A DNA stretch of 10,730 nt, taken from the NCBI GenBank assembly GCA_016302965.1, contig JAEDMP010000080.1, positions 1 through 10,730 on the forward strand. Reading direction: 5' to 3'. This DNA is from Bacteroidaceae bacterium (GTDB lineage Bacteria > Bacteroidota > Bacteroidia > Bacteroidales > Bacteroidaceae). Shown here in pieces: positions 5,576 through 10,730 of the stretch. The stretch's first letter is position 1; each line of letters begins with the position of its first letter. A program made the translations under genes and the position numbers. A model generated the notes under the pieces. It searched no databases, was not told where the DNA came from, and saw nothing but the letters and a program-made list of their open reading frames with translations.

Positions 5576-6841
5576 ATGAATAGAATCCTGAAAGAAATAG
5601 CGGCAGGCCTCCAGCTCCCGGAGATTCTGGAAACCATCAGCCGCAACCGCAGCCGCAGCCTGCTCACGGGCTTCGGCATTTTCTGGGGCGTGTTCATGCT
5701 TATCCTGCTCATCGGCGGCTCGGGTGGACTGAAAGAGATGCTGCAGAAGAACTTTGCCGGATTCGCCACCAACACCTCGATGGTATGGACACAATCCACC
5801 AGCAAACCCTACCACGGGTTCAGGAAGGGACGAAGTTTCAGCATGACTACACAAGACATGGAACGGCTGAGGCAGCATCTGCCCGAACTCGACGTGATTG
5901 CCCCCGTAATGTTCGGCGGATCGAAAACGGTCGTGAGAGGCGACAAGTCTTTTTCAGCCAATATCTCCGGGGTGAGCCACGACTATGCCGTCATCAACAT
6001 GCCCCGCATCACCCAGGGGCGCTATCTCAACGAGATGGACATCCGCCAAGCCCGCAAGGTATGTGTCATCGGCGAGGAGGTCTACACCAAGCTCTTCCCC
6101 AAAGGGGGCAACCCCTGCGGACAGCGCATACGCATCGACTCAACCTATTATCAGGTGGTGGGCGTTGACTGCAGGGCAGGCAACGGCATACACATCAACG
6201 GACGTGCCGACCAGACCATCACCATCCCCTATACGCTCTTCAGCAAGACCTACAACACGGGCAACCAGGTGCACAGCATCGCCGTGACCGGACGCAAGGG
6301 GGTGGTAATGAGCTCGCTCACTGACCGCATCCGAAGCATCATCGCACGGGCCCACAGCGTAGACCCGACCGACGAACGCGCCGTGACGGTTTTCAACACC
6401 GAGGTGCTCTTTGCCATGGTCGACAACCTCTACAAGGGGGTGAACCTGCTGGTGTGGCTGGTGGGCATCGGCACACTGCTGGCAGGGGCCATCGGCGTGA
6501 GCAACATCATGATGGTGACCGTGAAAGAGCGCACCATAGAAATAGGTATACGACGGGCCATCGGCGCCACACCCCGCATGATTCTCTCGCAGATTATCGC
6601 CGAGAGCATGGTGCTCACAGCGGTGGCGGGCATGAGCGGAATACTGCTGGCCGTCACGCTGCTGCAGATGATGGAGATGGGCAACACCTCGAACGGGGTG
6701 GCCACCGCCCACTTCCAGGTGGATTTCACCTCCGCCCTCCTGTCCGTACTGCTCCTCGCCGTGCTGGGCGCACTGGCCGGCATGGCTCCCGCCTGGAGGG
6801 CCATGAGCATCCGACCCGTCGAGGCCATGAGAGACGAATGA
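5576..6841 (+). CDS. MacB/FtsX-type ABC permease, second of two
   Basis: This 421-residue paralogue of the preceding permease has the same layout: an N-terminal helix (about 29-50), a periplasmic MacB-like domain (about 55-285), and three C-terminal helices (about 288-315, 336-362 and 383-405). It carries the coupling motif VKERTIEIGIRRAIGATP (316-333) and ends SIRPVEAM (411-418). The two proteins share the N-terminal pattern LTGF..WG.FMLI..IG/LGAG and the GVSNIM..TVKERT block, yet differ widely in the periplasmic part, so they probably form a heterodimer with one shared ATPase. The start follows the previous stop by 42 bases, with an A-rich stretch just before the ATG. The start is well supported because the family's N-terminal helix follows at the usual distance. 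Confidence 0.92.
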   Translation: MNRILKEIAAGLQLPEILETISRNRSRSLLTGFGIFWGVFMLILLIGGSGGLKEMLQKNFAGFATNTSMVWTQSTSKPYHGFRKGRSFSMTTQDMERLRQHLPELDVIAPVMFGGSKTVVRGDKSFSANISGVSHDYAVINMPRITQGRYLNEMDIRQARKVCVIGEEVYTKLFPKGGNPCGQRIRIDSTYYQVVGVDCRAGNGIHINGRADQTITIPYTLFSKTYNTGNQVHSIAVTGRKGVVMSSLTDRIRSIIARAHSVDPTDERAVTVFNTEVLFAMVDNLYKGVNLLVWLVGIGTLLAGAIGVSNIMMVTVKERTIEIGIRRAIGATPRMILSQIIAESMVLTAVAGMSGILLAVTLLQMMEMGNTSNGVATAHFQVDFTSALLSVLLLAVLGALAGMAPAWRAMSIRPVEAMRDE

Positions 6842-6914
6842 CCTATCGGGATTAAACCGTTCCAGCTATTCCATTCCAACTATTCTGTTCACGTATAATC
6901 AAGCAAACAACGAT

Positions 6915-8015
6915 ATGAAAAAGTATTCGAAACTGGTGGTGGCCGCACTCCTGGCCATCGTATTCGTAGGAACATTCGTGTTTCTCTATCAGAAATCAAG
7001 ACCTGTGCCCATCGTCTACAGCGAACTGGAGGCAAAAGTGATGGACATCCGGAAGACCACGGTCATCACGGGAAAGATTGAACCCCGCAATGAGGTGACC
7101 GTGAAACCGCAGATCAGCGGCATCATCACCGAACTCTATAAAGAGGCAGGTGACCTGGTGGAGGCGGGAGAGGTGATAGCCAAGGTGAAGGTGATTCCCG
7201 ACATGGGACAACTCAGTTCGGCTGAATCGCGACTGAGACTGGCCGGCATCAACGTGAAGCAGGCCGAAAAGGATTTCCAACGTGCCGAGACCTTGCACCG
7301 CCAGCAACTCATCTCCGACGAGGAGTATGAGAAGGCCCGGCAGAGCCAGCGGCAGGCACTGGAAGAGCAGGTGGCTGCGCAGGATGCGCTCGACGTGGTG
7401 CGCAATGGCGTGTCGAAAAGCAATACCACACAGAGTTCGACGCTCATCCGCTCGACCATTGCCGGACTGATTCTCGACGTACCCGTGAAGGTGGGCAACA
7501 CGGTGGTGCTCAGCAATACCTTCAACGACGGTACAACCATCGCGACAGTGGCCAACATGGGTGACCTCATCTTCAGGGGCAACATCGACGAGACGGAGGT
7601 GGGACGGCTGGTGGAAGGCATGCCGATGAAAATCACCGTGGGAGCCCTGCAGGACCTGACGCTCGAAGCCTCGCTGGAGTATATCTCGCCAAAGGCGGTG
7701 GAGAACAATGGTGCCAACCAGTTTGAGGTGAAGGCTGCCATCCACAACGTGGGCAAAGACAAGGTGAGGTCGGGCTACAGCGCCAATGCCGAAATCGTAT
7801 TGGCCACCTCCAGGAAGGTGGTAGCCATTCCAGAGAGTGCCATCGAGTTCAGCGGCGACTCCACCTTTGTACATCTCGTGAAAAAGGCGGGAAAGGAAAC
7901 CGAATATGAGCGCGTCCAGGTAGTGACTGGACTGAGCGACGGCGTGAACATCGAGGTGAAAAGCGGCATCAAGGCCAACACCAAACTCAGAGGCCCACAA
8001 GTGGTGAATCCCTGA
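6915..8015 (+). CDS. Periplasmic adaptor (membrane fusion) protein, HlyD/MacA type
   Basis: This 366-residue adaptor would link the MacB-like permeases to the outer-membrane channel. It has an N-terminal anchor helix (about residues 7-25), with most of the protein in the periplasm. A split lipoyl domain follows, seen as the first half VTVKPQISGII (61-71) with GDLVEAGEVIAKV (79-91), and the second half STIAGLILDVPVKVGNTV (180-197). Between them lies a coiled-coil hairpin (about 98-168) rich in Q, E, R and A. It is short, as in MacA-type adaptors that contact TolC tip to tip. A beta-barrel domain (about 210-295) and a membrane-proximal domain (about 300-360, starting VVAIPESAI) complete it. The gene lies 73 bases after the second permease and 59 before the TolC-type gene. 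Confidence 0.92.
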   Translation: MKKYSKLVVAALLAIVFVGTFVFLYQKSRPVPIVYSELEAKVMDIRKTTVITGKIEPRNEVTVKPQISGIITELYKEAGDLVEAGEVIAKVKVIPDMGQLSSAESRLRLAGINVKQAEKDFQRAETLHRQQLISDEEYEKARQSQRQALEEQVAAQDALDVVRNGVSKSNTTQSSTLIRSTIAGLILDVPVKVGNTVVLSNTFNDGTTIATVANMGDLIFRGNIDETEVGRLVEGMPMKITVGALQDLTLEASLEYISPKAVENNGANQFEVKAAIHNVGKDKVRSGYSANAEIVLATSRKVVAIPESAIEFSGDSTFVHLVKKAGKETEYERVQVVTGLSDGVNIEVKSGIKANTKLRGPQVVNP

Positions 8016-8074
8016 CACCACACAGAGAAGACACTCCAACAAATGCACTTCACCTATTATAAATAGCATACTAC

Positions 8075-9418
8075 ATGAAAAATGTCATTATCCTCATATT
8101 CAGCACCCTTGCTACAACCGTCTGCGGACAGAACGAAATCCCGACTGACAGCACGGCCATGACGCGCCCCTGCGCCCCCTGGTCTCTGGAGCAATGTATC
8201 GACTATGCCTACAGCCACCACATCAGCGTGAGACAGCAGCAGAACGCCACCCGGCAACAACAGGTAAACCTCGACGAGAACCGGGGCAACCACCTGCCCA
8301 GTGTGGATGCCGCTATCGGACAGAATTTCTCCTTCGGCAGAGGACTCACCGACAAGAACACCTACGAGAATACGAACACAAGCAATACCTCATTCTCGCT
8401 ATCAGCATCCATGCCCCTTTTCAGCGGCGGCCGCATCGTCAATGGCGTGAAACAGGCCCGGCTGAACCTGGACGCCGCGATGGCCGACCTGCAACGGGTG
8501 CGCGACCAACTCTGCACACAGGTGGCCAAAGCCTTTGTGCAAGTCATCTATGACGGTGAACTGGAAGAAGTGGCCAGACGACAGGTAAGCCTCGACTCGA
8601 TGCAGACCATGAGACTGAAACAGCTCGTGGCTGTGGGCAGGGCCAGCCGCGCCGAACTCTCACAGCAACAGGCCACACTCGCCCAAAGCAAGCTCACCCT
8701 GACAGACGCCCACAACGCATTCAAGCTCTCTACACTGGCACTGACCCAGCTGCTCGAACTGCCATCACCCGAGGGGTTCTGCGTGGCAGCTCCACAGCCC
8801 GACCGGACGGATGCCAAGCAGACGCTGCCTGCCCCCGACGCGGTCTACAGCGAGGCACTGGGTGTGAGACCACAGGTGAGAGCCGAACAACTCAGACTCG
8901 CCAGCTACGACTACACCATACGCATCGCACGGGCCGACTACATGCCCACACTCTCGCTCAGTGCCGGACTGGGCACCAACTACTACAAGTCATCGGGATT
9001 TGCAGCAGACGGATTCTCCACCCAGCTCAAAAACAACTTCAGCCAGTATCTCGGCCTCAACCTCTCCATCCCGGTCTTCAACCATTTCTCCACCCGCAAC
9101 CGAATCAGGCAGGCCAAGATTGAGCGCGACAACCAGCAGCTCCGCCTCGAGGACACCCGCAAGTCGCTCTACCAGGAAATCCAGCAGGCCTATTACAACG
9201 CCATCAGCTCACGAGCCAAACTCGAAAGCTGCGGAGAGGCGGTGAACAGCGCCCAAGATGCATTCCAACTGATGCAGGCCAAATATGAGCAGGGGAAGGC
9301 CACCATCACCGAATACAACGAGGCGAAAACCCAGATGCTCAAGGCCGAAAGCGACCAGTTGAGAGCACGCTACGAGCACTTCTTCAACCAGTTCCTCTAT
9401 GACTTCTACCGACATTGA
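8075..9418 (+). CDS. TolC-family outer-membrane efflux protein
   Basis: This 447-residue protein starts with a Sec signal peptide (hydrophobic core about residues 4-15, likely cleavage near residues 18-19, before the QNE stretch). No acceptable lipobox precedes Cys17, so I do not call it a lipoprotein. Two homologous OEP repeats follow (about 37-230 and 255-445), as in TolC trimers that form a beta-barrel and a periplasmic alpha-tunnel. Each repeat has a long coiled-coil region and a beta-strand segment: SLSASMPLFSGGR at 108-120, and GLNLSIPVFNHFSTRNR at 327-343. The start of the mature part, WSLEQCIDYAYSH (36-48), is typical of the family in Bacteroidetes. It is the last gene of the operon and should be the exit duct for the adaptor and MacB-like complex. 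The next gene has its own promoter. Confidence 0.93.
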   Translation: MKNVIILIFSTLATTVCGQNEIPTDSTAMTRPCAPWSLEQCIDYAYSHHISVRQQQNATRQQQVNLDENRGNHLPSVDAAIGQNFSFGRGLTDKNTYENTNTSNTSFSLSASMPLFSGGRIVNGVKQARLNLDAAMADLQRVRDQLCTQVAKAFVQVIYDGELEEVARRQVSLDSMQTMRLKQLVAVGRASRAELSQQQATLAQSKLTLTDAHNAFKLSTLALTQLLELPSPEGFCVAAPQPDRTDAKQTLPAPDAVYSEALGVRPQVRAEQLRLASYDYTIRIARADYMPTLSLSAGLGTNYYKSSGFAADGFSTQLKNNFSQYLGLNLSIPVFNHFSTRNRIRQAKIERDNQQLRLEDTRKSLYQEIQQAYYNAISSRAKLESCGEAVNSAQDAFQLMQAKYEQGKATITEYNEAKTQMLKAESDQLRARYEHFFNQFLYDFYRH

Positions 9419-9419
9419 A

Positions 9420-9456
9420 GCCAATAGAGCAGCGATTTTTGCTATCTGAGATTGGC
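9420..9456 (+). terminator. Possible weak terminator hairpin after the TolC-type gene
   Basis: A 6-bp stem GCCAAT (9420-9425) / ATTGGC (9451-9456) encloses imperfect inner pairing, including GCA (9429-9431) with TGC (9440-9442). It starts just after the stop of the last operon gene. There is no proper T-run after it, so it could be a weak or factor-dependent end, or mere chance. Confidence 0.3.
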
Positions 9457-9533
9457 AATTTGGCGGCAACTGTCCCTATGGCTCTCGGCAACGAAAAAAA
9501 AGAGAAAAACGAGATAAAAAAATCACGGGTTTA

Positions 9534-9565
9534 TTTGGTCAAGAAGAAGAAATTCTGTAACTTTG
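9534..9565 (+). promoter_or_regulatory. Strong Bacteroidetes-type promoter for the aldolase gene
   Basis: TTTG at 9534-9537, a 20-base spacer and TAacTTTG at 9558-9565 match both consensus boxes exactly. Transcription should start near 9572, giving an AT-rich, G-poor leader of about 48 bases before the ATG at 9620. Such leaders are common for highly expressed genes in Bacteroidetes, which do not rely on Shine-Dalgarno pairing. Confidence 0.85.
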
Positions 9566-9619
9566 CGCTCGATTAAATAGTATAATTTTCTAATTAACAC
9601 AATTATATACATTAAGATT

Positions 9620-10630
9620 ATGGTAAGTTACAAATCATTAGGCTTGGTTAACACCAAGGAGATGTTCAAGCGCGCCATCAACGGCGGCTATGCAGTGCCC
9701 GCTTTCAACTTCAACAACATGGAGCAGCTGCAGGCTATCATCAAAGCTTCTTCCGACCTCAAGTCTCCCGTGATTCTTCAGGTGTCCAAAGGTGCCCGCA
9801 ACTATGCCAACCAGACCCTGCTGCAGTATATGGCCCAAGGTGCCGTTGAGTATGCCAAGGAACTGGGCTGCAAGCATCCTGAGATTGTGCTCCACCTCGA
9901 CCACGGTGACACCTTCGAGACCTGCAAGAGCTGCGTAGACATGGGCTTCTCTTCTGTAATGATCGACGGTTCTCACCTGCCCTATGACGAGAACGTTGCC
10001 CTCACCAAGAAGGTGGTGGAATATGCCCACCAGTTTGACGTGACCGTTGAGGGTGAGCTCGGCGTGCTCGCAGGTGTTGAGGATGAGGTTTCTGCAGCAG
10101 AATCCCACTACACCAAGCCTGAGGAAGTAATCGACTTCGTAACCAAGACCGGCGTTGACTCTCTCGCTATCTCTATCGGTACCAGCCACGGTGCCTATAA
10201 GTTCACCCCCGAGCAGTGCACACGCGACCCGAAGACCGGCAAGCTCGTTCCTCCTCCCCTCGCATTCGACATCCTCGATGCCATCATGGAGAAACTGCCT
10301 GGATTCCCCATCGTGCTCCACGGCTCTTCTTCCGTTCCCCAGGAGTATGTGGACATGATCAACGAGTACGGCGGCAAACTGCCCGATGCAGTAGGTATCC
10401 CCGAGGAGCAGCTCCGCAAGGCTTCTGAGAGCGCCGTCTGCAAAATCAACATCGACTCCGACTCCCGTCTGGCCTTCACCGCTGCCGTGCGCAAGACCCT
10501 GGCCGAGAAGCCCGGTGAATTTGACCCCCGTAAGTACTGCGGCCCCGCCCGCGACGAAATGGAGAAGATGTATCGTCACAAGATTGTTGAGGTGCTCGGC
10601 TCTGACAACAAGCTCGCCCAGCTCGACTAA
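9620..10630 (+). CDS. fba: Class II fructose-1,6-bisphosphate aldolase
   Basis: This 336-residue cytoplasmic enzyme cleaves fructose 1,6-bisphosphate to dihydroxyacetone phosphate and glyceraldehyde 3-phosphate, and catalyses the reverse in gluconeogenesis. It is a zinc-dependent class II aldolase. Motifs seen: AVPAFNFNNMEQLQA (25-39), LHLDHG (91-96) with the probable catalytic Asp94 and zinc ligand His95, VEGELG (143-148), a GTSHGAY segment (187-193) with probable zinc ligand His190, VLHGSS (232-237) with His234, and the phosphate/substrate segment NIDSD (277-281). No key residue is missing. The length and the PPPLAFDIL insertion (211-219) suit the longer class IIB type found in Bacteroidetes. 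Codons ending in T (ggt, gtt, tct) are more frequent than in the ABC genes, which fits a highly expressed housekeeping gene. It has its own promoter and terminator and is unrelated to the operon upstream. Confidence 0.97.
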   Translation: MVSYKSLGLVNTKEMFKRAINGGYAVPAFNFNNMEQLQAIIKASSDLKSPVILQVSKGARNYANQTLLQYMAQGAVEYAKELGCKHPEIVLHLDHGDTFETCKSCVDMGFSSVMIDGSHLPYDENVALTKKVVEYAHQFDVTVEGELGVLAGVEDEVSAAESHYTKPEEVIDFVTKTGVDSLAISIGTSHGAYKFTPEQCTRDPKTGKLVPPPLAFDILDAIMEKLPGFPIVLHGSSSVPQEYVDMINEYGGKLPDAVGIPEEQLRKASESAVCKINIDSDSRLAFTAAVRKTLAEKPGEFDPRKYCGPARDEMEKMYRHKIVEVLGSDNKLAQLD

Positions 10631-10640
10631 TCAAAAAAAA

Positions 10641-10666
10641 CTGATTTCCTCCCGAAAGGGAATCAG
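10641..10666 (+). terminator. First hairpin downstream of the aldolase gene
   Basis: A 10-bp stem with one G-U pair (ctgatttcct, 10641-10650, with agggaatcag, 10657-10666) closes a 6-base loop. It begins ten bases after the stop and is preceded by a run of eight A (10633-10640). The bases after it (atataggtttt) are only partly T-rich, so alone it may act as a 3'-end stabiliser or partial terminator. Confidence 0.5.
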
Positions 10667-10683
10667 ATATAGGTTTTCCCTTC

Positions 10684-10720
10684 AGGGTGTGTCTGCAAAC
10701 GCAGGCACACCTTATTTTAT
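10684..10720 (+). terminator. Intrinsic terminator of the aldolase gene
   Basis: An 11-bp stem with one G-U pair, 10686-10696 against 10701-10711, encloses the tetraloop aaac. The stem extends weakly by two more pairs (10684-10685 with 10712-10713). It is followed by attttat, a short T-rich tract. It is the better of the two hairpins as a Rho-independent terminator. Confidence 0.75.
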
Positions 10721-10730
10721 ATATAGAAAA

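Noticed and set aside
6996..8069. Long minus-strand reading frame (357 codons) opposite the adaptor gene
   Set aside because: It mirrors the adaptor gene in an antisense frame and is His/Leu/Val-rich without domain signatures.
9638..10579. Long minus-strand reading frame (313 codons) opposite the aldolase gene
   Set aside because: The plus strand encodes a complete aldolase with all active-site motifs, a promoter and a terminator; the antisense frame has no family resemblance.

Overview
The window looks like a chromosomal segment of a Bacteroidales bacterium, most likely a Prevotella-type genus. The evidence is GC-rich genes set in AT-rich gaps, no clear Shine-Dalgarno sequences before the starts, and three promoters that fit the Bacteroidetes pattern (a -33 TTTG-like box, 20 bases, then TAnnTTTG). 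The exact genus cannot be fixed from this sequence alone.

Layout. Bases 1-409 hold no convincing gene. They carry short tandem repeats arranged as a long inverted repeat (9-42 against 197-230) and a 38-bp perfect all-A/T palindrome (81-118). A minus-strand gene (410-1063) encodes a DUF1963/YwqG-like protein. Its predicted leader consists almost entirely of a 14-bp tandem repeat (1077-1154). A divergent intergenic region (1064-1446) then carries promoters for both directions and a strong inverted-repeat operator candidate at 1363-1386.

From 1447 to 9418 there is one co-directional eight-gene cluster. It encodes a YtrB-like ABC ATPase, a six-helix permease, a short GntR regulator of the YtrA type, a MacB/LolD-type ATPase, two MacB/FtsX-type permeases, a periplasmic adaptor (HlyD/MacA type) and a TolC-type outer-membrane protein. 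I read it as a self-regulated envelope transport operon. The first ATPase and permease would form one inner-membrane transporter. The second ATPase and the two FtsX-type permeases would form a MacB-like machine that works with the adaptor and the TolC-type channel across both membranes. The GntR protein probably binds the operator just downstream of the promoter. The gene set resembles the Bacillus subtilis ytrGABCDEF operon (YtrA regulator plus two ABC modules), with a Gram-negative adaptor and outer-membrane channel added. That comparison is inference from family knowledge; the substrate is unknown.

The last gene (9620-10630) is a separately promoted class II fructose-1,6-bisphosphate aldolase. 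It is followed by two hairpins, the second of which is a good intrinsic terminator. No RNA genes, transposases, CRISPR arrays or origins were seen.
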